Assembly (NCBI GenBank): GCA_027315165.1
Contig: DAHUYN010000008.1
Span: 1 to 64,000 of the forward strand
Source: Thermoplasmata archaeon
Lineage (GTDB): Archaea > Thermoplasmatota > Thermoplasmata > Lutacidiplasmatales > UBA184
Length of the DNA stretch: 64,000 nucleotides
Direction: 5' to 3'
The notes under the pieces are model-generated. The model was given only the letters and a program-made list of their open reading frames with translations. It ran no database searches and was not told where the DNA came from. Shown piece after piece: positions 7,982 through 17,350 of the stretch (positions are counted from its first letter, which is position 1; each line of letters begins with the position of its first letter). Both the position numbers and the translations under genes were made by a program.

Positions 7982-8913
7982 GAGCGAGCCTCTCCCATAA
8001 GGGTGTTCTGGAGCTGCCGGCGGAACGCGCAGGCGCGGCACTCGCTCCCCGTCGCCGGCTCGCCACAGCTCTCGCAACGGCCCGGGGCGCCGACGGCGTC
8101 CTCGAGGAGGATCGAACGCACGAGCCGCTCGCGCGTTCGGAGCAGCGCGTGGCGCGTGCCGGGGAACGCCTCTTCGAGGCGCCAGAGGACCTCGCGGTAG
8201 ACGTTCCGGGCCGCCGCGCCCGCGTAGGGGCACTCGCCGTGGTCGAACGGGAGCCCCTCGAGGCGCGCGTAGAGGTAGACCTCCCGCTCGGGGATTGTGG
8301 CGAGCGGCGCCACGCGAGGGACGAGCCCGGGCTGCCGGGTCGGGTGGGGCGCCATCCGGGCGAGCCTCTCGAGGTCGGCCCGCGCGAGGTTCATCAGGAC
8401 CGTCTGCGCAAGGTCGTCCAGGTTGAAGCCGAGGACGAGGACGTCGGCGCCGACGTCGCGCGCCGCGTCGTTGAGAAGCCGCCGTCGCCAGACGCCGCAG
8501 AACGAGCAGGGGACGGTCCCGCGGAGCTCGCGGACGGCCTCGTCGGTCGTGACGCCGAGGCGCTCCTTCGAGCTCGCGACGACGTGCTCGACGCCGAGCC
8601 TCTCGGTGAGCGCGCGGGCCGCCTCGAGCGTCGCCGGGCGGTAGCCGCGGATCCCCTCGTCGACCGTGAGCGCGACGAGACGCACGTTCGGCCGGCGGCG
8701 GAAGTACCCGTGCGCGAGGTGGAGCGCCACGGAGGAGTCCTTCCCCCCCGAGAGTGCGACCGCGATCGTGCCCCCCCGGAACCGCGGCAGCTGCCGGTGG
8801 AGCTCGCGCCGCGCGCGCTCGGTGACGGAGTCGGCGAGATGGACGCCGCAGAGGTGAGCGCCGCGGTACGGCTGGTCGACGACCGCGTCGCTCTCGCAGG
8901 CATCGCAGCGCAC
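7978..8913 (-). CDS. ttuA: tRNA 2-thiouridine synthase, TtuA/NcsA type
   Basis: Adenylates and thiolates a uridine in tRNA (U54 for TtuA, U34 for the Ncs6 group), taking sulfur from a ubiquitin-like carrier. 311 residues. Visible: N-terminal zinc finger (C3, C6, H20, C22), PP-loop SGGKDS at 55-60, the iron-sulfur cysteines C136 and C139 (CSFC) and C228 (GECPY), and a C-terminal zinc finger (CESCGE...CRAC). Start GTG 8913 lies 22-31 nt below an A/T-rich box (GCTCAAATAC, 8935-8944). It heads the ttuA-dehydrogenase-prsW operon. TtuA is favoured over NcsA because of the two zinc fingers, but both branches share them in part. Confidence 0.9.
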   Translation of the reverse strand: MRCDACESDAVVDQPYRGAHLCGVHLADSVTERARRELHRQLPRFRGGTIAVALSGGKDSSVALHLAHGYFRRRPNVRLVALTVDEGIRGYRPATLEAARALTERLGVEHVVASSKERLGVTTDEAVRELRGTVPCSFCGVWRRRLLNDAARDVGADVLVLGFNLDDLAQTVLMNLARADLERLARMAPHPTRQPGLVPRVAPLATIPEREVYLYARLEGLPFDHGECPYAGAAARNVYREVLWRLEEAFPGTRHALLRTRERLVRSILLEDAVGAPGRCESCGEPATGSECRACAFRRQLQNTLMGEARS

Positions 8914-9021
8914 GGCGCCCCGACCGCGGCCGTCGTATTTGAGCAGCCACGGCCGAGAACGCGCGGGACGCGGCGCCTCGCGACCCGGCCGCGCGGGCGC
9001 GCGTTCCCCTCCACGTATACC

Positions 9022-9030
9022 CTTAATTAG
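9022..9030 (+). promoter_or_regulatory. TATA box of the xerA gene
   Basis: CTTAATTAG is the only strong A/T stretch in the divergent gap between ttuA and xerA and lies 25-33 nt upstream of ATG 9055, which would give a leaderless xerA transcript. Confidence 0.6.
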
Positions 9031-9054
9031 GAAACGCCCCGCGACCTGTCAGCG

Positions 9055-9972
9055 ATGGCGTCGGCCGTCGCATCGAGGCCCCGAGGCACGCCCGGGCGCC
9101 GGCTCTCGGCCCCGGTCCCCGAGGAGGGCGACCGGCCGGCGCCGTTCTCGGTCGCCCCGATCGTCGACCGGTTCCAGACGATGCTCCGGGCCCAGGAGCG
9201 GAGCCCGTGCACGGTCAAGCAGTACGGGCACATCGCCCGGATGTTCCTCGGGTTCGTCGGGAAGCCGCTCGAGGAGGTGACGCGGAACGACCTCGAGCGG
9301 TTCCGTGAGCACCTCGTCCTCCAGCGGCACTACTCGAAGAACTCGGTCTACACGACCGTCCGCGGGCTCACCTGCCTCTTCCGGTCGTTCCACCTCAGCG
9401 TCGCCGAGGGGTTCGACCCGCCGCGCCGCCCCGAGCGGCTCCCCCACTACCTGACGGAGGAGGAGACGCACCGGCTCTTCGAGGCGGTGCGCGACTCGGC
9501 GCGCGACGCCGCCATCCTCCACGTCCTCGCCTACGGCGGGCTCCGCGTCGGCGAGCTCTGTCACCTCACGCTCGACGACCTCGAGTTCGAGCGGAACGTC
9601 CTCCACGTCCGGTCGGGCAAGGGCGACAAGGACCGCGAGGTCGTCCTCGAGGAGCGGACGCGAGCCGCCCTCGACCGCTACCTCACCGAGCGGGCCCTCT
9701 CGGGCGTGGGGAGCCCGAGGCTGTTCCCCGTCGGCACCGTCACGGTCGAGCGCCTCGTGCGGCGCGCGGCGAAGGACGGCGGGATCCCCCGGCGCGTGAC
9801 CCCGCACATGCTGCGCCACACGCTCGCGACCGCGCTCCTGAGCCGCGGCTGCGACATCCGCTACATCCAGAAGCTCCTGGGCCACGCCTCGGTCGCCACG
9901 ACCCAGATCTACACGCACGTCGACACGACGGCGTTGCGCGAGGCCTATCAGCGCGCCAAGCCGCAGTATTAA
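9055..9972 (+). CDS. xerA: Tyrosine recombinase XerA
   Basis: Site-specific recombinase that in archaea resolves chromosome dimers at dif. 305 residues: disordered N-terminus (1-35), SAM-like core-binding domain (~36-115), catalytic domain (~130-295). Catalytic residues seen: R164 (GGLRVGE), K189 (SGKGDK), H251 and R254 (HMLRHT), H277 (LGHAS) and nucleophile Y286 (TQIYTHVD). All are intact, so it should be active. No phage or plasmid genes adjoin it, which favours a housekeeping role over an element integrase. No dif site was recognised nearby. Confidence 0.9.
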   Translation: MASAVASRPRGTPGRRLSAPVPEEGDRPAPFSVAPIVDRFQTMLRAQERSPCTVKQYGHIARMFLGFVGKPLEEVTRNDLERFREHLVLQRHYSKNSVYTTVRGLTCLFRSFHLSVAEGFDPPRRPERLPHYLTEEETHRLFEAVRDSARDAAILHVLAYGGLRVGELCHLTLDDLEFERNVLHVRSGKGDKDREVVLEERTRAALDRYLTERALSGVGSPRLFPVGTVTVERLVRRAAKDGGIPRRVTPHMLRHTLATALLSRGCDIRYIQKLLGHASVATTQIYTHVDTTALREAYQRAKPQY

Positions 9973-9995
9973 CCCCGGCCGCGCTTCCCGCTCCC

Positions 9996-11195
9996 GTGCC
10001 CGCCGTAGAGGCCGACGTCCTCGTGCTCGGCGCCGGCATCTCCGGCTGCGCGCTCGCCTACCACCTCGCGCGACGGGGGGTCGGGCCGGTCGTCGTCTAC
10101 GACCCGAGGACCCCCGCCGCCGGGGCCTCCGGCCGCGCCGCCGGCATCGTCACCGAGCAGCTGTGGAATCGCTGGGACGTCGAGGTGACGCGGGAGAGCC
10201 ACCGCGAGTACGCGGCGCTCGCCCAAGAGGGCGACCCGTCGGCCTACGTCCGCAACGGCTTCGCCCGCTGGACCCGGTCGCCCGAGGTCGCCCGCGTCCT
10301 CGAAGAGAGCCTCGAGCGGCTTCGAGGCTGGGGGGTCCGCGTCGACGAGGCGACGGCCCCCGACCTGGCCCGGTGGTTCCCGGCCGGGCGGTTCGACGAT
10401 GTCGCCGCCGCCGTGATCGGCCACGACGACGCCTGCGTGACGCCGAGCGCGCTGACCACGCTCTACGCGGAGCGGGCCCGCCAGTCGGGGGTCGTCTTCG
10501 ACTTCGGCCAGCCGATGCGCTCCCTCGCGCTGTCGAGCGACGGGGCCGTGCTCGGGCTGGACGCCGGACCGCGGCGTGCGCGGCGGGTCGTCGTCGCGGC
10601 GGGCGCCTGGTCGAAGGCGCTCCTCGCCGCCGCCGGGCACCCGCTCCCGCTCGTCCCGTACCGCACACAGGCCGCGCTCCTGCGACCCTCGACGGCCTGG
10701 AAGGAGGCGTTCCCCTCGGGGCACGACCTCGACACGGACGTCTATCTCCGGCCCGAGGCGAACGGTCGGATCCTCGCCGGCGATGGCACCGAGCACGTCG
10801 AGGCCGACCCCGAGCGGTTCGTGCCCGGCGGCGACGAGGCGTTCGTCCAGCATCTCGCGACCTCGCTCCAGGAGCGGTTCCCCGGCTGGAGCGACAGCGA
10901 GCTCGTCTCCTCCTGGGCGGGCGTCTGCACGGCGACGCCGGACCGGCGGCCGCTCGTCGGCCCGGTGCCGGGCGCCCCGGGGCTGTATGTGATGGCCGGG
11001 TTCAACGGCTTTGGCCTGATGCGCGCGGGCGGGACCGCACGACGGCTCGCCGACCTCCTCGCCGACGGCGAGCGCTCGCCGGGCCCCCGTGCGGCCCTCG
11101 AACCGGTCTGGCCGGCCCGCCTCGCGGGGGCGCCGACGCGGTTCACGCCGAAGCCGGGGTTCACCCTCGAGGCCGGCGATGACCCTCGCTTCTGA
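9996..11195 (+). CDS. FAD-dependent amine/amino-acid oxidoreductase (DAO family)
   Basis: A 399-residue flavoprotein of the D-amino-acid/sarcosine/glycine oxidase fold, expected to oxidise a secondary or D-configured amine. Visible: N-terminal FAD dinucleotide motif VLGAGISGCALAYHLARRG (residues ~8-26), the ASGRAAGIV loop, and the C-terminal FAD-contact region PDRRPLVGPVPG followed by AGFNGFGLM. Start GTG 9996 is 24 nt after xerA. It overlaps the next gene by 17 nt, so the two are probably cotranscribed. The real substrate cannot be told from sequence. Confidence 0.85.
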   Translation: MPAVEADVLVLGAGISGCALAYHLARRGVGPVVVYDPRTPAAGASGRAAGIVTEQLWNRWDVEVTRESHREYAALAQEGDPSAYVRNGFARWTRSPEVARVLEESLERLRGWGVRVDEATAPDLARWFPAGRFDDVAAAVIGHDDACVTPSALTTLYAERARQSGVVFDFGQPMRSLALSSDGAVLGLDAGPRRARRVVVAAGAWSKALLAAAGHPLPLVPYRTQAALLRPSTAWKEAFPSGHDLDTDVYLRPEANGRILAGDGTEHVEADPERFVPGGDEAFVQHLATSLQERFPGWSDSELVSSWAGVCTATPDRRPLVGPVPGAPGLYVMAGFNGFGLMRAGGTARRLADLLADGERSPGPRAALEPVWPARLAGAPTRFTPKPGFTLEAGDDPRF

Positions 11196-12564
11196 CGCGC
11201 TCGCGATCGCGCGGGCCGGCGTCGAGGCCGTCGACCCGGCGGGATCGGTCACGAGAGCGCTCGTCGTCGATCCGGCGGGGTTCCGGGCGGGGGGCTTCCG
11301 CGTCCCCTTCGCGCCCAACCGGCGCGTGCACGTCGTCGCGTTCGGCAAGGCGTCGAGCGCGATGGCCGACGCGGCGGCCGCGGCGCTCGGCCGCGACCGG
11401 GTCTCGGGCGTCGTCGTCGTCCGCGCCGGCAACCCGCGCCCCCACGGGCCGTGGGAGGTCCTCGAGAGCGATCATCCGGTCGTCACCGAGAGGAGCCTCG
11501 CCGCGGGCCGCCGGCTCGTCGAGTACGTCGCGTCGGTGCCCGAGACCGAGCCGACGCTCTTCCTCGTCTCCGGCGGCGCGAGCGCGCTCGTCGAGGTTCC
11601 GGCGAGCGGCCTCGACCTCGAGGACCTCGCGCGGACCGACGAACGGCTCTTGGCCGGGGGCGTGCCGATCCAGGCGATGAACGCCGTCCGCCGCCACCTC
11701 TCGAGGCTGAAGGGCGGCGGGCTGGCCCTCGCCGCCGCGTCGGCCCGGTACGTGACGCTGGCGATCTCGGACGTCGTCGGGGATGCTCCCCACGACGTCG
11801 CCTCCGGCCCGACCGTCGGGGACCCGACGACGTTTCGGGAGGCGCTCGCGGCCGTCGCCGAGTACCGGCTTCAAGAGCGCCTGCCCCGACGGGTCGTCGC
11901 GTACCTCGAGGCCGGCCGGCGGGGGCGCCGACCCGAGACGCCGGCCCCGGACGACCCGAGGCTCCGCCGAGGTCGGTTCGCGTTCGTCGCCACGAACCGG
12001 CGCGCGGTCGCGGGCGCCGTCGCGGAGGCCCGACGCCGGGGCTACGCGACGCGCGTCCTCTCGACGGCGCTCGTGGGCGAGAGCCGCGACGCCGGCGAGG
12101 CGTTCGCCCGCCGCGTCGCCTCCGCGCGCCGCGCCGTCGCGACGGCGCGGCCTTCGTGCCTGCTCGCCGGCGGCGAGACCACGGTCACGCTCGGCGCTCG
12201 CCCGGGCCGCGGCGGCCGCAACCAGGAGTTCGCGCTCGCCGCGGCGAGGCCGCTCGCGAACCGCCCGTTCGTGCACGTCCTCTCGATCGGGACCGACGGG
12301 ATCGACGGCCCCACCGATGCCGCGGGCGGCTGGGTCGACGGGACGACGTGGGACCGGGCGGCGCTCGCCGGGGTCGACCTCGACAAGGCCCTCGCGACCC
12401 ACGACGCCTACCCGGCGCTCGCCCGCCTGGGAGGGCTCGTCGTCACCGGGCCGACCGGGACGAACGTGATGGACCTGCACGTCGGGCTGAGCGCTTCGCG
12501 GAGCGGTACGGGAAGAACGGCGCCGTCGCGTCCGGGCTCCCCCAGTCGACGTAGACGCTCTTGA
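11179..12564 (+). CDS. Glycerate 2-kinase (GckA/DUF4147 type)
   Basis: Phosphorylates D-glycerate to 2-phosphoglycerate with ATP, the last special step of the non-phosphorylating Entner-Doudoroff pathway of Thermoplasma-like archaea. 461 residues. Visible: VVAFGKASSAMADAA, LVSGGASALVEVP, ISDVVGDAPHDVASGPTVGD, the GGETTV strand, GRGGRNQEFALAA and IGTDGIDGPTDAAGG, ending TGPTGTNVMDLHVGL. The family normally ends right there; here ~24 extra Ser/Arg-rich residues run on through the end of the facing aldehyde dehydrogenase gene. ATG 11179 lies inside the preceding gene's end. Confidence 0.93.
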   Translation: MTLASDALAIARAGVEAVDPAGSVTRALVVDPAGFRAGGFRVPFAPNRRVHVVAFGKASSAMADAAAAALGRDRVSGVVVVRAGNPRPHGPWEVLESDHPVVTERSLAAGRRLVEYVASVPETEPTLFLVSGGASALVEVPASGLDLEDLARTDERLLAGGVPIQAMNAVRRHLSRLKGGGLALAAASARYVTLAISDVVGDAPHDVASGPTVGDPTTFREALAAVAEYRLQERLPRRVVAYLEAGRRGRRPETPAPDDPRLRRGRFAFVATNRRAVAGAVAEARRRGYATRVLSTALVGESRDAGEAFARRVASARRAVATARPSCLLAGGETTVTLGARPGRGGRNQEFALAAARPLANRPFVHVLSIGTDGIDGPTDAAGGWVDGTTWDRAALAGVDLDKALATHDAYPALARLGGLVVTGPTGTNVMDLHVGLSASRSGTGRTAPSRPGSPSRRRRS

Positions 12565-13987
12565 GCTCGAGATAGTCCTGGACCCCCCAGCGGCTCCCCT
12601 CGCCGCCGAGTCCGCTCTGCCGGAACCCCGCGTGGTAGCCCTGGGCCGACTCCGGCCCGACCCGGTTGACGTAGGTCTCTCCGAAGCGGAGCTCCCGGGC
12701 GGCCCGCTCGGCGAGGTCGACGCGCCGCGTGAAGAGGTAGCTCGAGAGGCCGTAGCGCGAGGCGTTCGCGCGCTCGAGCGCCTCGTCGAACGAGCGGTAC
12801 GTGAGGACCGGGAGGACGGGGCCGAAGATCTCCTCGCGCGCGATCGCGTTCGACTCGGTGACGCCGTCGAGGAGCGTCGGCGCGTAGAACGCCCCCCGCG
12901 CGAGCACGGGCCCCTTCGGCACGGTGCCGCCGCAGACGGTGCGGGCCCCCTCGCCGACGGCCGCGCCGACGCTCGCGGCGATCTCGTCGCGGGCGCGGAG
13001 CGCGTAGAGGGGGCCGACGTCGACCCCCCGGGAGAGCCCCGGCCCCACCCGAAGGTCTCGGACGAGCGCCGCAAGGCGTCGGACGAACGGCTCGGCGACC
13101 GCCTCGTGGACGTAGCAGCGCTCGGCCGCGATGCACGCCTGGCCGGCGTTCCAGAACCTTGCCCACACCGTCGCGCGGGCCGCGAGGTCGAGGTCGGCGT
13201 CGGGCTCGACGATCACGGGCGCCTTCCCGCCGAGCTCGAGGAGGCACTTCACGACGCGCGGGGCGGCGTTGCGAAGGACCTCGACACCGCTCGCCGTCGA
13301 GCCGGTGAGCGTCACCGTCGCGCACGCCTCGTGCGTCACGAGCGCCGGGCCGAGGGTGCGGCCGGAGCCCGTCACGACGTTGAGGACGCCCCGCGGGAGC
13401 CCGGCCGCGACGAGCGTCTCGGCGATCAGGAGCGAGGAGAACGGCGTCGCGCTCGACGGCTTGAGGACCATCGTGTTGCCGCCGACGAGCGCGGGAGCGA
13501 TCTTCCTCGTGACGGTCGCGGCGGGGAAGTTCCACGGGGTGATCGCGACGACGACGCCCCGCGGCCGCCACAGGAGGCGCAGGGACTCGCCCCGCGGCAA
13601 CAGCGCGACCTCCTCGCCCGAGAGGGTGCGGCCGAACGACGCGTAGTACTCGAGGTTGTCGATGGCGCCGTCGACCTCGCCCTCCGCCTCTCGAAGGACC
13701 TTGCCCATCTCGCGCGTGACGAGCTGCGCGAGCTCTCGCCGACGGCCCCGGAGCCGGTCCGCCCCGGCGCGCAGGAACGCGGCCCGGCGGGCGCCGCCGA
13801 GCGCCTCCCAGGCCGGCAGGGCCGCCACCGCCGCTTCCATCGCGGCGGCGACGTCGTCGGAGGTCGCCTCGACCGCGTGCCCGACGAGCGACCCGTCGGC
13901 CGGGTCGCGCACCTCCGAGGTGGCGCGCCCTCGCGGCCGGAGTCGCTCGTTGTCGAGGAGCAGGAAGCCGGAGCGCGCCGCGGGCAT
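12443..13987 (-). CDS. NAD(P)-dependent aldehyde dehydrogenase
   Basis: Oxidises an aldehyde to the acid; with glycerate kinase next door, glyceraldehyde to glycerate is a reasonable guess. 514 residues. Visible: PWNFPAA with N153, K176 (LKPSS), general base E251 (LELGGKAP), nucleophile C285 (NAGQACIA), and the EEIFGPVLPV motif. The family normally ends near YLELKSVYVD; here ~27 further residues extend into the glycerate kinase gene, making a 122-nt tail-to-tail coding overlap. Succinate-semialdehyde or lactaldehyde are alternative substrates. Confidence 0.93.
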   Translation of the reverse strand: MPAARSGFLLLDNERLRPRGRATSEVRDPADGSLVGHAVEATSDDVAAAMEAAVAALPAWEALGGARRAAFLRAGADRLRGRRRELAQLVTREMGKVLREAEGEVDGAIDNLEYYASFGRTLSGEEVALLPRGESLRLLWRPRGVVVAITPWNFPAATVTRKIAPALVGGNTMVLKPSSATPFSSLLIAETLVAAGLPRGVLNVVTGSGRTLGPALVTHEACATVTLTGSTASGVEVLRNAAPRVVKCLLELGGKAPVIVEPDADLDLAARATVWARFWNAGQACIAAERCYVHEAVAEPFVRRLAALVRDLRVGPGLSRGVDVGPLYALRARDEIAASVGAAVGEGARTVCGGTVPKGPVLARGAFYAPTLLDGVTESNAIAREEIFGPVLPVLTYRSFDEALERANASRYGLSSYLFTRRVDLAERAARELRFGETYVNRVGPESAQGYHAGFRQSGLGGEGSRWGVQDYLELKSVYVDWGSPDATAPFFPYRSAKRSARRAGPSRSSRSAR

Positions 13988-14032
13988 AGCGCCCCGAGAC
14001 GGCCGGGGCCTATACGATTGCCCTCTCGACCG

Positions 14033-14941
14033 TCACGACGGCGCGCGCAGCCGCTCGAGCTTCTCGAGGAACTCGACGCCCTCGCCCGAGGACATCCGTT
14101 GGCCGTCGGGCCGCTGCAGCGGGAGCCCGGCCTCCTCGCAGGCCGCCTCGGGCGTCGCGCCGGTGAGGAGCGCGCGGACCGCGGACTGCTCGCGCCGGCT
14201 CAACGAGAGCCCCGAGAGCGTGAACTCCTCGAACGCCTCGAAGGCGACCGGGGCGACGGTGCGGGCGATCCGCGCGAGCTCGGCGGCGTAGAGCCGCGTC
14301 TCCTCCTGCGCGTGGGGGTCGAGGCGGAGGGAGAGGAAGTGGAGGAGGTTGTGGAGGTCGACCTTCCAGTACCACTCGGTGTAGTAGGCGACCGGGAGGA
14401 TCGCCCTCGCGGTCTCGCGCGCGACGCCCTCGGCGAGCGCCCTCGTGTAGGCCTCGTAGGCCTCGCGGCAGACCCGCTCGAGGTCGCCGCGGAACGCCTC
14501 CTCGACGGCCGGGCTCACGGGCTCGCCCCCGCCCTGCCGGTTGCGACGCGACTGCTGGCGGACCGCCCCCGGGGCGGGGAGCTCGAACTCGTCCGGGATC
14601 ACCGAGTAGCGGGCGCTGTACTCGTTGATCGAGACCATCCGGTGCCGGATGATCTGGCGGGCGACGTAGATGGGGAGCCGCATCAGGAACTTCAGCTCGA
14701 CCATCTCGAACGGCGTCGTGTGGCGGTGGCGCATCAGGTACCGGATCAGCCCGCGGTCGTCCCGGAGCGTCCGCGTCCCGGCCCCGTAGGAGACGCGGGC
14801 CGCTTGCACGATCGCGGCGTCGTTCCCCATGTAGTCGACGAGGACGACGAACCCGTGCGAGAGGACCGTGTGCTTCACGCCGATCAGTCGGTCCGCCTCG
14901 GGGACCGTCGGGCGGGCCATCGGGGCCTCCTCGGACGCCAT
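14033..14941 (-). CDS. thyX: Flavin-dependent thymidylate synthase ThyX
   Basis: Makes dTMP from dUMP with methylene-tetrahydrofolate, FAD and NADPH. The ThyX signature RHRx7S is at R99-H100-R101...S109, preceded by TPFEMVELKFLMRLPIYVARQ. ~302 residues, longer than most ThyX because of a C-terminal ~55-residue extension (TGATPEAACEEAGLPLQ and on). The start is chosen at ATG 14941, since a TATA-like CTTTAACCC (14963-14969) lies 22-28 nt upstream; ATG 14920 (MARPTVPEAD) is the next possibility. The folate route in the cell is supported by fhs at 59.7-61.4 kb. Confidence 0.95.
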   Translation of the reverse strand: MASEEAPMARPTVPEADRLIGVKHTVLSHGFVVLVDYMGNDAAIVQAARVSYGAGTRTLRDDRGLIRYLMRHRHTTPFEMVELKFLMRLPIYVARQIIRHRMVSINEYSARYSVIPDEFELPAPGAVRQQSRRNRQGGGEPVSPAVEEAFRGDLERVCREAYEAYTRALAEGVARETARAILPVAYYTEWYWKVDLHNLLHFLSLRLDPHAQEETRLYAAELARIARTVAPVAFEAFEEFTLSGLSLSRREQSAVRALLTGATPEAACEEAGLPLQRPDGQRMSSGEGVEFLEKLERLRAPS

Positions 14942-14962
14942 CGGGCCCCGCAGCGGTGGCAG

Positions 14963-14969
14963 GGTTAAA
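14963..14969 (-). promoter_or_regulatory. TATA-like promoter of thyX
   Basis: CTTTAAC on the minus strand, correctly spaced for a leaderless message beginning at ATG 14941. Confidence 0.5.
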
Positions 14970-15046
14970 GGCACCGACGCGGCCTCCCCCCCGCGCAAAA
15001 ACGCTTAGAGCGCCACCAACCGTGGGCCGCCCTCAGGAGGGGAGAC

Positions 15047-17350
15047 ATGGAGCGGGTCTTCATCGGCGTCGCCTGGCCGTATGCGAACGCCGCGATCCAC
15101 ATCGGCGGGTTCGCGGGCGTCTACCTCCCCGCCGACGCCTTCGCCCGGTACCACCGGCTCCGGGGGCACGAGGTCCTGATGGTCTCGGGCTCGGACGTGC
15201 ACGGCACCCCGATCCTCGTGACCGCGGAGAAGGAGGGGGCCTCCGCCGAGGAGATCGCCCGTCGCTACGACGCGACGAACCGCGAGGCGCTCGCCCGGCT
15301 CGGCGTCTCCTTCGACCTGTACACGACGACCCACACGATCGTCCACGAGCGGACGGTGCACGAGCTGTTCCTCGCGCTCCTCGAGAACGGCTACATCGAC
15401 CGCCGGGCGGAAGAGAACCCCTACTGCCCCAAGCACGCGCGCTTCCTCCCCGACCGCTACGTCACCGGCACCTGCCCCTACTGTGGCTCGACGACGGCCC
15501 GCGGGGACGAGTGCGACCGGTGCGGACGCATCCTCGAGCCGCGCGAGCTCGGCGCCCCCCGCTGCCGCCTCTGCGAGACGCCGGCCGAGTTCCGGAGCTC
15601 CGAGCACCTCTACCTCCGGCTCGACAAGCTCGAGCCGAAGGTCCGCGCCTTCCTCAGCGAGCGCCCGCACCTCCGCCCGAACGTCGCCAAGACGGCGCGC
15701 AATTTCCTCGAGGCGGGGCTCCACCCGACCGCGATCACGCGAGACCTCGAGTGGGGCGTGCCGATCCCGTTGGAGGGGTTCGGGTCCAAGCGGTTCTACG
15801 TCTGGTTCGACGCCGTCATCGGCTACCTCTCCGCCTCCCGGGAGTGGGCGATCCGCTCGGGGCGACCGGAGGCCTGGCGCGCGTTCTGGGACCCGACGGA
15901 GGCGGTCCGGTCCTACTACTTCTTGGGAAAGGACAACATCTTCCACCACACCATCGTCTGGCCGGCGATCCTGCTCGGCGCCGGAGGGCTCCAGCTCCCC
16001 TACGACGTCCCCGCGAACGAGTGGCTGCTCGTCGGCGGCGGGAAGATCTCGAAGTCCAAGCCCGCCGACCTCGACCTCCTGCTGCCGTCGCTCGTCGAGC
16101 GGTTCGCCCCGGACCTGCTTCGCTTCTACGCCGCGCAGCTCGCGCCACAGCACCACGACACCGAGTTCAACTGGGACGAGTTCTTCCAGCTCACCGACGA
16201 CGTCCTCTCGAACCAGTACGGCAACCTCGTCCAGCGGATCCTCGTGCTCACGCGCGACCGCGCCGGCCACCGGATCCCGACGCCGCCGGCCGACTGGCGC
16301 GACGACGCCCCGGGGGGCGTCGGGGAGCGGCTCCGGTCCGTCCACGAGGCGGTCGGACGGGAGTTCGAGGCCGTCCACCTCAAGGAGGCCCTCGAGCTCG
16401 CGCTCTCAGAGGTCCGCGAGGCGAACCGCCGCGTGCACGAGGCGAAGCCCTGGCAGGCGCCGGCCCCGGAGCGGGACCGCGCCCTCTACGAGGGGCTCTG
16501 GGTGCTCCAGGCCGTCGCCACCTGGCTCTCCCCGTTCCTTCCCCACTCCTCGGCGGAGGTGTACCGGATGCTCGGCCTCGCGCGGCCGCCCGGCCCGGGC
16601 GACTGGGCGCTCGCCGTGACGCCTCCGGTGCCCGGCCGCGCGCTGGGCGAGGTCCGCCCGCTGTTCCCCCGCCGTGAGGAGTCGGGGACGCGGGCCCCCC
16701 ACCCGGCCCCTGCCGCACCGGCGCCGGAGCCCACGGGAGCCGCGACGAAGGCGACGGGCCTCGACGACGGCGCGCTTCCGCCGCTCGACCTCCGCGTCGG
16801 GCGGATCCGGAAGGTCGAGCCGCATCCGAGCGCGGACCGGCTCTACGTGCTCGAGGTCGATGTCGGCGAGGCGACGCCGCGGACGCTCGTGGCCGGGATC
16901 CGGCCCTACTACAACGCGGAGGCGCTCGTGGACCGGCCGATCGCCGTCCTCGCCAATCTCGAGCCGAGGACGATCCGCCGCATCACGAGCCAGGGGATGC
17001 TCCTCGCCGCGGACGACGGCGAGCGGGCCGTGCTCTTGGCCCCACCCGCCCGCGCGACACCGGGGACGCCGCTCCTGAAGGGTCCGCGACCTCGTGGGAG
17101 CGTCCCCTACAGCGGGTTCGAGCGCACGCCGATCGTGGTCGGCCGGGCGAAGGGCCCGGCCCCGGACGGCGGCACGGAGGTCGACGTCGGAGGACGCAGC
17201 GTCCGCGTCGCCGGCGCGTTCGCCAAGGACAGCCCCCTCGTCGTTCGCCTCGATGCGGACGGGGCCCCCAAGGGCGAGGCGCTCGCCGGCCCGGACGGGA
17301 CGGCCGTGACCCCCTCGGAGACGCTGCCCCCGGGGACCCGGGTGCGATGA
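15047..17350 (+). CDS. metG: Methionyl-tRNA synthetase with C-terminal tRNA-binding domain
   Basis: Charges tRNA-Met. 767 residues. Class I signature HIGG at 18-21 (HIGH variant), zinc-binding CPxCG-type knuckles (CPKH, CPYC, CDRC, CRLC) near residues 126-182, KISKS at 333-337 (KMSKS variant), anticodon-binding helices, then from about residue 578 a fused EMAP-II/Trbp111-type OB domain (LDLRVGRIRKVEPHPSADRL) that binds tRNA. After the OB fold there is ~60 residues of extra beta-rich sequence. A clear Shine-Dalgarno (AGGAGGGG, 15035-15042) precedes ATG 15047, so unlike many neighbours this gene has a leader. It overlaps the PHP gene by 4 nt. Confidence 0.97.
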   Translation: MERVFIGVAWPYANAAIHIGGFAGVYLPADAFARYHRLRGHEVLMVSGSDVHGTPILVTAEKEGASAEEIARRYDATNREALARLGVSFDLYTTTHTIVHERTVHELFLALLENGYIDRRAEENPYCPKHARFLPDRYVTGTCPYCGSTTARGDECDRCGRILEPRELGAPRCRLCETPAEFRSSEHLYLRLDKLEPKVRAFLSERPHLRPNVAKTARNFLEAGLHPTAITRDLEWGVPIPLEGFGSKRFYVWFDAVIGYLSASREWAIRSGRPEAWRAFWDPTEAVRSYYFLGKDNIFHHTIVWPAILLGAGGLQLPYDVPANEWLLVGGGKISKSKPADLDLLLPSLVERFAPDLLRFYAAQLAPQHHDTEFNWDEFFQLTDDVLSNQYGNLVQRILVLTRDRAGHRIPTPPADWRDDAPGGVGERLRSVHEAVGREFEAVHLKEALELALSEVREANRRVHEAKPWQAPAPERDRALYEGLWVLQAVATWLSPFLPHSSAEVYRMLGLARPPGPGDWALAVTPPVPGRALGEVRPLFPRREESGTRAPHPAPAAPAPEPTGAATKATGLDDGALPPLDLRVGRIRKVEPHPSADRLYVLEVDVGEATPRTLVAGIRPYYNAEALVDRPIAVLANLEPRTIRRITSQGMLLAADDGERAVLLAPPARATPGTPLLKGPRPRGSVPYSGFERTPIVVGRAKGPAPDGGTEVDVGGRSVRVAGAFAKDSPLVVRLDADGAPKGEALAGPDGTAVTPSETLPPGTRVR

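Noticed and set aside
9055-9972. Integrase of the tRNA-Cys island
   Set aside because: It lies 10 kb away outside the repeats with housekeeping neighbours; better explained as chromosomal XerA.
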